NCBI GenBank assembly: GCA_963764955.1
Contig: CAVXVE010000057.1
Location: forward strand, 1 to 64,000
DNA length: 64,000 nt
Direction of reading: 5' to 3'
DNA from: Roseiarcus sp963764955
GTDB taxonomy: Bacteria > Pseudomonadota > Alphaproteobacteria > Rhizobiales > Beijerinckiaceae
Below the pieces are notes generated by a model. It had not been told where the DNA came from. It was given only the letters and a program-made list of their open reading frames with translations, and did no database searches. A program made the position numbers and the translations under genes. Shown here piece after piece: positions 1-9,615 of this stretch. Positions within the stretch are counted from its first letter, which is position 1; the number at the start of each line of letters is the position of its first letter.

Positions 1-599
1 GCTCACCGCCCCTCATAGGGCCAAACTTGAAGGTCACTTCGGGTCGAATTTCCGCGTTCGTGAACCGTCGGCGAACGACCGATATTTGCCATTGCGGTCG
101 CTCACCCGATTGTTCTCATGGCAGTGTCTTCCAAGCGGTCACCGGCGCAAGCACGCGATGGGTTTGGACCCTAACGGTCAGACTGCCAAAACTGCCAGCG
201 TTGAGGAATTTTCGCGTTATCCATTTTTAATGCGTTAGTTATTGTGGGTTATGCCGAGCCTGGTGGGACTCCCGGCTCCGACCATGACAGACCCCCGGGG
301 GTGGGGAGGGGTAAACGCGATCTGCAAATAGGCGTTCGACCCCTTCGCCTCGCCTCGACGCCGCGCGCAGTTCTCCACACCGCGGACTGCTGCATGCCAC
401 TGCGCCCGTCGTTTTAGGATGAGGCGCAAGCAGCTGCGCGAACGAGGGGCCGGGTCGAATGGCGGAGGAGGAGCAATGGCTGGCTAAACTGCCAAAGGGA
501 AGTCGCCTGGCCTTCGGGGAGTCGGCTACGTCTTTTCCGTCTAGTTTCCGTACGGACAAACAAAAAAGTTGTAAACGACTCGCAAGCATTTGATTTAAT
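1..599. other. Gene-poor left edge, tiny ORFs only
   Basis: No convincing protein-coding gene was found here on either strand. Two very short plus-strand ORFs stand out. One runs from 158 to 238 (26 codons). The other runs from 460 to 594 (44 codons). Both contain a similar stretch around the bases AAACTGCCAAAG/AAAACTGCCAGC, so they may share a small repeat. Neither has a recognisable family. A T-rich run on the minus strand around 566-573, just past the 3' end of the tRNA gene, could serve as its terminator. Confidence 0.4.
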
Positions 600-675
600 T
601 GGCGCGCCCAACGGGAATCGAACCCGTGTTTTCGCCGTGAAAGGGCGACGTCCTGGACCGCTAGACGATGGGCGC
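600..675 (-). tRNA. tRNA-Glu (anticodon TTC)
   Basis: The reverse strand folds as a full cloverleaf of 76 nt. The acceptor arms are GCGCCCA at the 5' end and TGGGCGC at the 3' end, the anticodon loop is CTTTCAC giving anticodon TTC, and the T-arm has the GGTTCGAATCC core. The 3' CCA is encoded in the DNA. It reads GAA/GAG codons. It stands alone, with no adjacent tRNA, and its 3' side faces the gene-poor left edge of the window. Confidence 0.97.
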
Positions 676-795
676 GAGGTCACACAAGGAATCCGGTTCC
701 GCCGGATCGGCGCGATGCTATAAGGTCGGCCGTTCGCGCTGGCAAGTCTCGCGGCCGGCGAAGGTCAGGGCGGCAAAGAACGTCGGAGGAAAACA

Positions 796-1767
796 ATGCG
801 CGCCATTCGCATCCAACAGCCCGGCGGTCCGGAAGTCATGCGCCTTGAGGAGGTCGAGGCGTCCCCGCCGGGCAAGGGCGAAGTGAGGCTGCGCCAGCAC
901 GCGATCGGGATCAACTTCATCGACATTTATCATCGCAGCGGCTTCTATCCGCCGGCGAAGACGCCATACACGCCGGGCTCCGAGGGCGCGGGCGAAGTGG
1001 TCGCAGTCGGTCCGTCCGTTCAGGGTTTCAAGCCCGGCGACCGCGTCGCCTATGCCGGCTCGCCGGGCGCCTATGCCGAAGAGCGCAACATCGAAGCCAG
1101 GTTCCTGTTCAAGCTGCCGCGAGCGATTTCCTATGACACCGCCGCGGCGATGATGCTCAAGGGCCTCACGGCGCAATATCTCGTGCGCCAGACCCATCGC
1201 GTCAAAGAGGGCGACACGATCCTGGTCCACGCGGCGGCCGGCGGGGTTGGGCTCATCCTGTGCCAATGGGGCAAGGCGCTTGGCGCAACCGTGATCGGCT
1301 GCGTAGGCACAGCGGAAAAGGCGGCGCTGGCCAAGAAGGCCGGCGCAAGGCACGTGATCCTCTATCGCGACGAGGATTTCGCCAAGCGGGTGGGCGAGAT
1401 CACCAAGGGCGCAAAATGCCATGTGGTCTATGACGGGGTCGGCAAGGCGACTTTTCCGGCCTCGCTCGATTGCCTGAGGCCGTTTGGGGTGTTCGCCAGC
1501 TTTGGCTCAGCCTCGGGCGGGATCGAGGCGTTCAACATCGGGCTTCTGGCGCAGAAGGGCTCGCTGTTCGCGACCCGGCCGACCCTCACCACCTTCATGG
1601 CGGACCGCGCACGGGCCGAGAAAATGGCGCGCGACCTGTTCGGCGTCGTAAGCCGGGGCGAGGTCAAGATCCGGATCGGCGGAAAGTGGCCTCTCGCCGA
1701 AGCCGCTCAGGCTCACATTGCCCTCGAGAACCGCGAAACGACCGGCTCCCTACTTCTCGTACCGTAA
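796..1767 (+). CDS. qor: Zinc-independent quinone oxidoreductase (zeta-crystallin type)
   Basis: A 323-residue medium-chain dehydrogenase/reductase that is expected to reduce quinones with NADPH in the cytoplasm. The N-terminal GroES-like domain carries the ordered PGSEGAGEVVAVG stretch near residue 60. The Rossmann domain carries AAAGGVG near residue 148, the usual NADPH-binding motif of this subfamily. No catalytic-zinc cysteine pattern is visible, which fits QOR rather than alcohol dehydrogenase. The start has a GGAGGA ribosome-binding site six bases upstream. It precedes lepB on the same strand after about 140 bases and is probably transcribed separately. Confidence 0.9.
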   Translation: MRAIRIQQPGGPEVMRLEEVEASPPGKGEVRLRQHAIGINFIDIYHRSGFYPPAKTPYTPGSEGAGEVVAVGPSVQGFKPGDRVAYAGSPGAYAEERNIEARFLFKLPRAISYDTAAAMMLKGLTAQYLVRQTHRVKEGDTILVHAAAGGVGLILCQWGKALGATVIGCVGTAEKAALAKKAGARHVILYRDEDFAKRVGEITKGAKCHVVYDGVGKATFPASLDCLRPFGVFASFGSASGGIEAFNIGLLAQKGSLFATRPTLTTFMADRARAEKMARDLFGVVSRGEVKIRIGGKWPLAEAAQAHIALENRETTGSLLLVP

Positions 1768-1909
1768 GCGGACTGCCGCCTTGTTCGCGCCAAGTTTTCA
1801 GGCCACCAGCCGATTGCTTGGCGCAGGCCGACGGCCCTTGTATAGGATGCGCGGCCGACCGGGGCCTCTGAATCCTTGAGTGAGACAGTTAAGGGCGTAT
1901 TGAGTTCGA

Positions 1910-2713
1910 ATGATCGAACCGACCGCAAAATCCGCCGACGCCGCCGTCACGTCCGCCAAGAAGGAAGAGGGCTGGTGGGAAACCGTCAAGGTCATCATAG
2001 AGGCGCTCCTGATCGCGCTCGTGGTGCGCACGGTCCTGTTCCAGCCGTTCAACATCCCCTCTGGCTCACTCATCCCGACGCTGCTGGTCGGCGATTATCT
2101 GTTCGTCTCCAAATACGCCTACGGCTATTCGCATTTCTCCTTGCCAAGCTTTCTCGACCTCGACCCCCAGGCGATGCCGGGCCGCATCTTCGCCTCCCAA
2201 CCCAAGCGCGGCGACGTCATCGTGTTCAAGCTGCCGAGCGACGGCCAGACCGACTATATCAAGCGGCTGATCGGCCTGCCCGGCGATAAGATCCAGGTTG
2301 TTCACGGGCGCCTTATCATCAACGGCCAGATGGTCCCGCGCGAGCCGATCAAGCCCTTTCTGACGGTCAATCACTTCGGCAAGCCCATGGAGGCGCCGCA
2401 ATATCTCGAGACGCTTCCTGACGGGGTCACCCACCGGATCATCCAGATCGACGGCGACGACGGCACTTTCGACAATACCAAGGTCTACGAGGTGCCGCCC
2501 GGCCATTATTTCATGATGGGCGACAATCGCGACAATTCGAGCGACTCGAGGCTTGCTGGAGATCAGGGCGGGGTCGGCTATGTGCCGTTCGAGAATCTGA
2601 TCGGCAGAGCGGAAGTGATCTTCTTCTCGATCGACGAGGGAACGCCGGCCTGGGAAGTGTGGCGCTGGCCGTGGGACGTGCGCTGGAACCGCATCTTCAA
2701 GCCCGTTCGCTAG
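1910..2713 (+). CDS. lepB: Signal peptidase I
   Basis: A 267-residue inner-membrane serine protease that removes signal peptides from exported proteins. A hydrophobic helix (about residues 27-43) anchors it. The nucleophile serine lies in PSGSLIPT (about residue 50) and the general-base lysine in YIKRLIGLPGD (about residue 110). The C-terminal signature GDNRDNSSDSR lies near residue 203. The catalytic domain faces the periplasm in this family. It heads the conserved alphaproteobacterial lepB-rnc-era cluster. The pdxJ-acpS genes that often precede it are not here. Confidence 0.96.
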   Translation: MIEPTAKSADAAVTSAKKEEGWWETVKVIIEALLIALVVRTVLFQPFNIPSGSLIPTLLVGDYLFVSKYAYGYSHFSLPSFLDLDPQAMPGRIFASQPKRGDVIVFKLPSDGQTDYIKRLIGLPGDKIQVVHGRLIINGQMVPREPIKPFLTVNHFGKPMEAPQYLETLPDGVTHRIIQIDGDDGTFDNTKVYEVPPGHYFMMGDNRDNSSDSRLAGDQGGVGYVPFENLIGRAEVIFFSIDEGTPAWEVWRWPWDVRWNRIFKPVR

Positions 2714-2834
2714 ACGCCGCGAACAGGCTCCCCCGAGCGACCCGAAGGCGGTATGGTCGCACCGGCCAGTTTCCCTTCTCCCGCCCGTCGTGCGATGGCG
2801 CGCAAGGGCGGCTCATCCTCGATTCGGTTGATCA

Positions 2835-3536
2835 ATGAACAAGCAGCCGCGCGCCGAACTGTCCGCGTTGGAGTCAAGGCTCGGCTACCGCTTCCGGGAT
2901 TCTGGCCTGGCCGTGCTCGCGCTCACTCATCTTTCGGCGCAGAGCCAGGGCGGGCAGGGCAGGGCTGGGTCCTATCAGCGGCTCGAATTCTTAGGCGACC
3001 GGGTGCTCGGCGTCGCGATCGCGGCCCGCCTCTATCAGGCCTTTCCGAAGGCGAGCGAAGGGGAGCTCTCGATGCGCTTCGCCAAGCTCGTGCGCAGAGA
3101 AACCTGCGCCGAGATCGCGGCCTTCTGGGACGTCGGCCCGCATGTGGCGCTGGGCCTCGGCGAAGCGCGCGGCGGGGGCCGCAAGAAGGCCGCCATCCTC
3201 GCCGATGTCTGTGAATTGCTGATCGGGGCGGTGTTCGTCGACGGGGGTTTCGCCGCGGCCGAAGCGCTTATTCTGCGCGCCTGGGGCGAACGCATCACCG
3301 CCGACGCCGAGCCCGCGCGCGACGCCAAGACCGCGGTGCAGGAATGGGCCCAGTCGCGGGCGCTTGCCCCCCCGCGATACGAGGAGGTCGAGCGCAGCGG
3401 CCCGGCGCACGCGCCCCATTTCATCATGCGGGTGGTGCTCGACGGGTTCGAGCCGGAACTCGGCGCCGCAAGTTCGAAGCGCGCGGCTGAACAGGCGGCG
3501 GCGCAGGCCTTTCTCGACCGTTGGGGCGCGACATGA
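2835..3536 (+). CDS. rnc: Ribonuclease III
   Basis: A 233-residue double-strand-specific endoribonuclease that processes rRNA precursors and structured mRNAs. The RNase III signature RLEFLGDRVLG lies at about residues 49-59 and holds the metal-binding acidic residues. A second acidic site follows near DVCELLIGAVFVDGG. The C-terminal third is a double-stranded RNA-binding domain ending in the typical SSKRAAEQAAAQAFL helix. Its stop codon overlaps the era start as ATGA, indicating translational coupling. Confidence 0.96.
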   Translation: MNKQPRAELSALESRLGYRFRDSGLAVLALTHLSAQSQGGQGRAGSYQRLEFLGDRVLGVAIAARLYQAFPKASEGELSMRFAKLVRRETCAEIAAFWDVGPHVALGLGEARGGGRKKAAILADVCELLIGAVFVDGGFAAAEALILRAWGERITADAEPARDAKTAVQEWAQSRALAPPRYEEVERSGPAHAPHFIMRVVLDGFEPELGAASSKRAAEQAAAQAFLDRWGAT

Positions 3537-4444
3537 GCGAGACCCGATGCGGCTTCGTCGCCATCCTCGGCGCGCCCAACGCCGGCAAGTCGACCCTCAT
3601 CAACGCGCTTATCGGCGAGAAGGTCTCGATCGTCACCCGCAAGGCGCAGACCACCCGGTCGACCGTGCGCGGGGTTCTCACCCGCGGCGAGGCGCAGATC
3701 GTGTTCGTCGACACGCCCGGCCTGTTCGCGCCCAAACGCCGCCTCGATCGCGCCATGGTCGCCTCCGCCTGGAGCGCCGCGGCCGACGCCGACGCGCTCA
3801 TGCTCATCATCGACGCCCGCAAAGAGGCGGGCGCGAGCCTGAGCGAAGAGACGCAATCGATCCTCGCCGAACTCCCCGGCCTCAAGAAGCCGAGGCTCGC
3901 CGTGCTCAACAAGATCGACCTCGTCGAGCGGCCGAAGCTGCTCGACCTTGCGGCCCGGCTCAACGCCGCGCTCGCCTTCGACGAGACCTTCATGGTGAGC
4001 GCGACGACCGGCGACGGGCTCGACCGGCTCCTCGAGCGCCTCGGCGCGATGATCCCACCGGGTCCCTGGCTCTATCCGGAAGACCAGATCGCGGAAGCCC
4101 CGATCCGCTCGCTCGCCGCGGAGATCACCCGCGAGAAGCTGATCGAGCGGCTGCATGACGAACTGCCCTATCAGGCGACGGTCGAGACCGACGAATGGAA
4201 GGACCAGCCCGACGGCTCGGCGCGCGTCGAGCAGACGATCTTCGTCAGCCGCGAGAGCCACCGCAAGATCGTGCTCGGCGAGGGCGGGCGCACGATCAAG
4301 GCGATCGGAACCGCCGCCCGCAAGGACATCACCGAAGCCCACGGCGCGCCTGTGCATCTCTTCCTGCACGTCAAGGTGCGCGAGAAATGGCTCGACGACC
4401 CCGAGCGCTATCGCGCCATGGGGCTCGACTTCCCCAAGGGGTAA
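3533..4444 (+). CDS. era: GTPase Era
   Basis: A 303-residue GTPase that binds the 3' end of 16S rRNA and helps assemble the 30S subunit. The G1 loop GAPNAGKST is near residue 13, G3 is DTPG and G4 is NKID. The C-terminal KH domain contains the segment around KIVLGEGGRTIKAIG. I chose the ATG at 3533 because it overlaps the rnc stop (ATGA) and gives the usual family length. An in-frame ATG exists 12 bases earlier. It is the last gene of the lepB-rnc-era cluster. Confidence 0.96.
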   Translation: MSETRCGFVAILGAPNAGKSTLINALIGEKVSIVTRKAQTTRSTVRGVLTRGEAQIVFVDTPGLFAPKRRLDRAMVASAWSAAADADALMLIIDARKEAGASLSEETQSILAELPGLKKPRLAVLNKIDLVERPKLLDLAARLNAALAFDETFMVSATTGDGLDRLLERLGAMIPPGPWLYPEDQIAEAPIRSLAAEITREKLIERLHDELPYQATVETDEWKDQPDGSARVEQTIFVSRESHRKIVLGEGGRTIKAIGTAARKDITEAHGAPVHLFLHVKVREKWLDDPERYRAMGLDFPKG

Positions 4445-4511
4445 CCCTCCGGACGTTCGGATAAACGACAGCAAGCGCCCAGAAACGACGGCTGCGACCT
4501 GGAGCCCGTTT

Positions 4512-4932
4512 TCATTCGAGGTGCATGTGGGCCATGTAGACGCGCATCTCTCGGGTAAGCTCCACCAGAGCGGCCATCAGCAGGGCGAGCGCCGCGGCGA
4601 ACAGCATCGCCACGATCTGGCCGTGGCCAATTCCCAGTAACGCCGCAAGAAAAGCGCTAATCAGCAGTCCCGCAGTGGTAAGGGCGCTGAGCGTTGCGAA
4701 ATAGATGGCGCGGCTCAAAAGCTCCATCCGGCGCATGAACGAGGCGGCGACCTTACCGGTCGGATCGAGGTCGGCGCCTGACGTTCGTAAAGCTTTGCTC
4801 TTGTCGGCCACCCGCTCGAGGCGCGCGATGAAGAATCGACAAGAACCCGGCGACAGCGCCCAGCATGAAGGCCGGCGCAGTGGCGTGCGAGATCGCTTGG
4901 CTCAGTTGATCGATGTCAGCGATGAGAGCCAA
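4512..4932 (-). pseudogene. DUF2721 family membrane protein, frameshifted
   Basis: The intact 3' part encodes a methionine-initiated 99-residue stretch with two hydrophobic segments, matching the C-terminal two thirds of DUF2721 inner-membrane proteins of unknown function. The missing N-terminus is readable in another frame: from a TTG at 4932, preceded by GGAG, it gives a segment ending APAFMLGAVAGFLSI. Switching frame near 4830-4840 continues into IARLERVADKSKAL, the usual family sequence. So one extra base (or two lost) breaks the gene. It could be a sequencing error or real decay. It is convergent with era. Confidence 0.75.
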
Positions 4933-5084
4933 ACTGGCGCTCCATCATTTGATTAGCGCGTGGGACGCCCTATTCGCTTAAACCTCGGGCAAGGGCAAAT
5001 TGCCAGGCCGCCCCTTAAACTCAAAGCAACAGGTAGGTCGCCATTGAGCGCGCCAAGCGCTCGTGATCGAAAAGTTCAAATTGC

Positions 5085-6654
5085 TTACGGGACCAGCACG
5101 CCGGGGTTCATGATCCCCGCCGGATCGAGGGCGCTTTTCGCCGCCGCGAACGCCTTGCCGAACAGGGCGGGGCGCTGGAGGCGGTACCAGGGCATGTGGT
5201 CGCGGCCGACCGCGTGATGGTGGGTGATCGTGCCGCCCGCCGCGATCAGCGCGTCGGAGGCGCGAGCCTTGATTACGCGCCATTGCTCGATGAGGCGCGC
5301 GGGATCGCCCATCACGTTGAAGGTGTAATAGACCGCCGGCCCGTCCGGATAGACGTGGGTGAAGCGGGTCGAGACCGTTCCCCTGGCGCCGGTCGCCTCG
5401 ATGAGCGCGTCTTCCGTCGCCTTGCGCACGGCCGCGTGGAACGCTTCGAACCGGTCCCAGGTGATGGCGGTCTCGAACGTGTCGTTGATCACGCCAATCG
5501 GCACGGTCAGCTCGCGCCCATAGGGCATGCGGATGAAGGCCGTGCGCCAGCGCTGGCCCGCCGCCTCGTCGGAATGATGGCGCCCGCCGTGATCGGCCAT
5601 GAGCTCGACCGCCCGCTTCATCCACGCGTCCACGGGATGGTCGGCGGATTCGAAGGCGAGCACGAGCAGGCTCTCCTCATAGGCGTTGACGCCATAGGCG
5701 CCCGCTTCGGCATTGTCGATGACGCGCAGGTTCGAGGGATAAAGCCCGGCCTGCGAGACGGCGCGCACGGCTCTTGCAGCGGCGAAGAAATCAGGGAAGC
5801 CGAACACAGCGTCGGCGCGGAAGCGCGGGCGCCCCTGGAGCCGCATCCAGGCCTCGGTGATCACGCCGAGCGACCCTTCCGAGCCGATCATCATCCGGTC
5901 CGGGCTGGGGCCCGCGCCGGAGCCCGGCAGGCGGCGCGATTCCATGACGCCCGCTGGCGTCAGCGTGCGCAGGCTTTCGACGAGATCGTCGATATGGGTG
6001 TAGAGGGTGGCGAAATGGCCGCCCGAGCGGGTGGCGATCCAGCCGCCGAGCGTTGAGAATTCGAAGCTCTGCGGATAGTGGCGAAGCGCGAAGCCATGCG
6101 GTTTGAGCGCCGCCTCGATCGCGGGACCGAACGCGCCGGCCTGAATGCGCGCGGCGCGGCTCACTGCGTCCACTTCGAGCACGCGGTTGAAGCGCCGCAT
6201 GTCGAGGCTGACCGCGCCGGCAAAGCCGTCGCCGACGATCGGCTCGACGCCGCCGACCACGGATGAGCCCGCGCCGAACGGAATGACCGCGACTTTCGCG
6301 GCTGCCGCCCAGTCGAGCAATGCGGCGATATCGGTCTCGGTCTCTGGGAAAGCGACGAGGTCGGGCGCGTTGGCGAAGTCGCGAGCGAAGGCGCGCACGG
6401 TCTCCGGATACGATTTGCCGTAGGTGTGGACGAGCCGCTCGTAGGGCTCTTGGGTCAGCACATTCGCGAGCGCGGCGGGGGCCGTCACGCGCGGCGCGCG
6501 GAGCGCAATCTCGGAGGCTTGCGGGGGCGCGGCGAGTCGCGTGCGGCTCGGCGCCGAGCTTGTCGCCGACGAAACGGAAGAGGCGCGCGCGCTCGGCCTC
6601 GTCGAGGCCCTCGCCCTCGTTTCCCCAGCCGTAGAACTTGAGTCTCGGCGCCAT
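5085..6654 (-). pseudogene. FAD-linked oxidase (alkylglycerone-phosphate-synthase-like), frameshifted
   Basis: About 520 residues of a cytoplasmic FAD-binding PCMH-type oxidase related to alkyldihydroxyacetonephosphate synthase. The ATG at 6654 has a GAGG ribosome-binding site and begins with the family hallmark KFYGWGNEGEGL. The FAD-binding region PFGAGSSVVGGVEP, the GGWIATRSGG segment and the C-terminal HHAVGRDHMPWY region are all present, but in a different frame. The switch lies between about 6527 and 6570, near a CCCCC run. Apart from this single break the gene is full length, so it may still be functional if the break is an error. The substrate cannot be predicted. Confidence 0.8.
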
Positions 6655-6778
6655 GACATTTCCTCAGCGATTGCGACCGCGTCGGCCGCTGTCGATCATT
6701 TCGGGCCGAGATAGCACAAACCCGGCGCATGCGCCGCGGCGCTCGTTTTGAGGCGGCGTTTATGGTAGGAATCAGGAC

Positions 6779-7075
6779 ATGGAGCGGCAGGAAGTCCTCG
6801 ATCGGTTGCGCGAGAACGAGCACGCCTTGCGGGCACGTGGGGTCCTTCATGCAGCTCTGTTCGGTTCTCGCGCGCGCGGCGACCATCGCCCCGGCAGCGA
6901 CACCGACATCGTGATTGATATCGACCCGGCCGCCGACCTGTCCGTTTACGACTACGTCGGCCTGAAGCGTTACATCGCCAACCTGTTTGACGGGCCGGTT
7001 GACGTGGTCGACCGCGAGGGCCTGAAGCCTTACATCCGCCCTCCTGCCGAAGCCGACGCGCTCTATGCCTTCTAA
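6779..7075 (+). CDS. mntA: MntA-type minimal nucleotidyltransferase antitoxin
   Basis: A 98-residue minimal nucleotidyltransferase. The hallmark GSX10DXD motif is present: the GSRARGD segment begins near residue 29 and is followed ten residues later by DTD. In characterised MntA-HepT systems this enzyme transfers AMP to the toxin HepT and silences it. The gene overlaps the downstream HepT-like gene by 11 bases, so the pair is one operon with antitoxin first. Both are short and intact, in a block where many neighbours are broken. Confidence 0.9.
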   Translation: MERQEVLDRLRENEHALRARGVLHAALFGSRARGDHRPGSDTDIVIDIDPAADLSVYDYVGLKRYIANLFDGPVDVVDREGLKPYIRPPAEADALYAF

Positions 7076-7424
7076 GTCGTCGGATTCGAAAGCTTATCTT
7101 TTTCACATTCGCGATAACATCATTCTGGCTGAGAGCTTCATTGACGGTTTCGACTACGAACGCTTCCGCGACAATCTGCTTGTCTTTTACGCCGTAACGC
7201 GAGCGCTCGAAATTGTCTCCGAAGCCTCCCGGCGCCTGCCCGCCGCAATGAAAGAGCAGTATCCGGAAATTCCATGGGTCGATGTGGCCGGCGCGGGAAG
7301 CGTGTACCGGCACGACTATGAGGATGTCCTGCAGCGCCGCGTTTGGGTCACCGTGAAGAAAGATCTCCCGCGCCTGAGAGCCGTCGTAGAGAGGGAGCTT
7401 CGACGGCTTGGGGAGCTGCCATGA
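7065..7424 (+). CDS. hepT: HepT-like toxin (DUF86/HEPN)
   Basis: A 119-residue, mostly helical HEPN-family protein partnered with the nucleotidyltransferase just upstream. HepT toxins are RNases whose active site is usually an R-x4-6-H motif followed by xY. Here the region reads AGAGSVYRHDYED (about residues 80-92): the histidine and tyrosine are kept, but the expected upstream arginine is replaced and an arginine sits directly next to the histidine. This is a recognisable DUF86 subgroup. Whether it keeps RNase activity is uncertain. It is convergent with the GFA-like gene that follows. Confidence 0.87.
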   Translation: MPSKSSDSKAYLFHIRDNIILAESFIDGFDYERFRDNLLVFYAVTRALEIVSEASRRLPAAMKEQYPEIPWVDVAGAGSVYRHDYEDVLQRRVWVTVKKDLPRLRAVVERELRRLGELP

Positions 7425-7484
7425 TTGAGGCCCAGTCGAAGAACTGGCGCGCGACTCGCCGATTTTTTCGCCAACGAGATCCCT

Positions 7485-8012
7485 CTATGGACCCACGCCA
7501 TCGACGGCCGGCCGCCTGAACCCCATCGCCACCCACGCGCGAAGCAACTTCAGCATGAATTTTCCGGAGCGGCCGGGATAGTTCGCCATATCGTCGGGCA
7601 AAGTCACGCCCGCGGGCCGTTCGGCGGTCATCAAGCGCATGGTCGCCGGCGGCATATCGTCAGGCAGGCGGCCGCGATAAACCGAGAGCCAGTGCCCCTT
7701 GGTGAAGTCGGCGAACATGGGCGCGCCACAGCAGCGGGCGTGCATTCGCCTCGTCGGCGAATCGGGTTTCAGCCGTTGCTCCTGCAAAAGGTCGCCGCCG
7801 TGGATGCAGCGCACGCGATCCTTGCGATAGAGAACGTAGTCCGTGCCGCCATCCTCAGCCAACACAGAGTCGACGCCAGGCGCCGCCCGATACAAGCGGC
7901 CCGCCGCTTGGCAACTCGCGCAATAGCAAATGCCCCGCAGAATGGGAGCCCCGACGATCTCGAGCTCGACTTTACCGCAGCGGCAAGGCGCCAAGGCGCG
8001 CTCATTCGTCAT
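7485..8012 (-). CDS. GFA/CENP-V-like zinc-binding protein (DUF6151-like)
   Basis: A 175-residue protein with cysteine motifs of the GFA (glutathione-dependent formaldehyde-activating) fold: CRCGK near residue 10, CYCASC near residue 29 and HARCCG near residue 91. These cysteines coordinate structural and catalytic zinc in relatives. The C-terminal half is longer than in typical GFA proteins and resembles the uncharacterised DUF6151 group. The reaction is unknown. It lies just downstream of the broken decarboxylase on the same strand. Confidence 0.65.
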   Translation of the reverse strand: MTNERALAPCRCGKVELEIVGAPILRGICYCASCQAAGRLYRAAPGVDSVLAEDGGTDYVLYRKDRVRCIHGGDLLQEQRLKPDSPTRRMHARCCGAPMFADFTKGHWLSVYRGRLPDDMPPATMRLMTAERPAGVTLPDDMANYPGRSGKFMLKLLRAWVAMGFRRPAVDGVGP

Positions 8013-8090
8013 TTCGCATCGCCTTCACTCCAAGCGCGAACCCAGGTCGCGATCGCTCCTCCGCTCTGGCGCGACAGCCCTGTGGCGGGG

Positions 8091-9505
8091 CTACTCCGCC
8101 GCCTCGCGCATCGCGGCCCAGACGGCCGCGACGTCCTCCGTCTCGGTCGCGAGCGCCCCGATCGAGACGCGCGCCATCCAGCGCCCGTCGAGCACGGCGG
8201 GCGTCAGATAAGCCGCGCCCGAGCGATTGACCGCTTCGACCCAGGCGGTCGTGTGGGCGTCGAGCGCCTCGCCTTCGAGACCCTGCCGGCTCGTGGCGCA
8301 CGCAGACCGTCTGCAAGGGAACCGGCGCGACCACCCGCCAGCCCGGCGTCGCCGCGACCTTGTCCGCCAGCCAGCGCGCATTCGCCATGTCGCGCCGCAG
8401 CCGCTTCTGCAATCCGCTCACCCCCTGTTCGCGAATGACGAACCAGAGTTTCAGCGCCCGGAAGCGGCGCCCGAGCGGGATGCCCCAGTCGCGCAGGTTC
8501 TTGACCTCGCCGTCGACCGAGGATTGCAGGAAGCTCGGATTGGTCGACATGACCCGCATCAGATGCTCGGGATCGCGCACATAATAGACCGAGCAGTCGA
8601 ACGGCGCGCCGAGCCACTTGTGCGCGTTGATCACCAGCGAATCGGCGCCCTCGACGCCCGCCCACATCGAGCGGCATTCGGGCAGGATCATCGCGCTGCC
8701 CGCCATCGCGGCGTCGACATGCAGCCAGATTCCGTTGCGCCGCGCGATCTCGGCGATCGGCGCGATCGGATCGATCGCCGTCGTCGCGGTCGTGCCGACG
8801 GTGGCGACGATCGCGCAGGGCAGGTCGCCGTTGGCGACATCCTCGGCGATCATCTCGCCAAGCGCGTCGGCGCGCATGGCGTATTCGGCGTCGAACGGCA
8901 CGAGCCGCAGATTGTCGCGGCCGAAGCCGGCGAGCAGCGCGCCCTTGTCGACTGAACTGTGCGCGTGCGCCGACACATAGACGCGCGGCGTGCGCGTTTC
9001 GCCCTGCAGGCCGCCGCGCGCCAGCGCGTAATTCGTCGCCCGTTCGCGCGCGCAGATGAGCGCGACCAGCGTGCTGGTCGAGGCGGTGTCCTGGATCACG
9101 CCGCTAGAACGCGGGCGACAGCCCCAGCATCTGCCGGAGCCAGTCGGTGACGACCTCCTCGATTTCCGTCACCGCCGGGCTCGACTGCCACGAGAGCCCG
9201 ATCACGCCGAGCCCGGTCGAGACGAGATCAGCCAAGGATGCCCGCCATGCAGCGCGTTGGCGGGGAAATAGCCGAAGAAGCGCGGATGCTGCCAGAGCGA
9301 GAGGCCCGGAACGACGAGGCGGTCGAGGTCCGCGATCATCGCGCCGAAATCTTCGCGGCTCGTTCGGCGGCGCGGAGGGCAGGGCGTCGCGGATCTCGCC
9401 GGGCCTGGTTTTCGCCATCACCGGCCTCTCAGCGAGGGTCTCGTGATAGTCGGCCAGCCAGTCGATCAGCGCATGGCCATGGCGGCGGAAGTCTTCAGGC
9501 GACAC
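8091..9505 (-). pseudogene. PLP-dependent amino-acid decarboxylase, multiply frameshifted
   Basis: Remains of a group II pyridoxal-phosphate decarboxylase of about 470 residues (aromatic-L-amino-acid/tyrosine decarboxylase family). The PLP-lysine motif NAHKWLG, the LHVDAAMAG segment and the N-terminal FRRHGHALIDWLADY helix are recognisable. The reading frame must change four times to follow the family: near 9355 (to EDFGAMIADL), near 9240 (back to SLADLVSTGLG), near 9105 (to GVIQDTASTS) and near 8285 (to GLEGEALDAHTT). Four independent breaks in 1.4 kb make this the most damaged gene in the window and argue for a true pseudogene. Confidence 0.85.
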
Positions 9506-9615
9506 GGGCGTCCTTGCAGGCTGGCGCGCGGGATGCGAGGAAGCCGCCAGCTTGAGCCTCCATCATCGCTCGGCCGATTGAAGTCAACCGGGCGCCTGAC
9601 GCGCGAGAGCATGGG

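Noticed and set aside
27..230. A 67-codon ORF at the left edge
   Set aside because: No ribosome-binding site, no hydrophobic or family pattern, and a composition unlike neighbouring genes.
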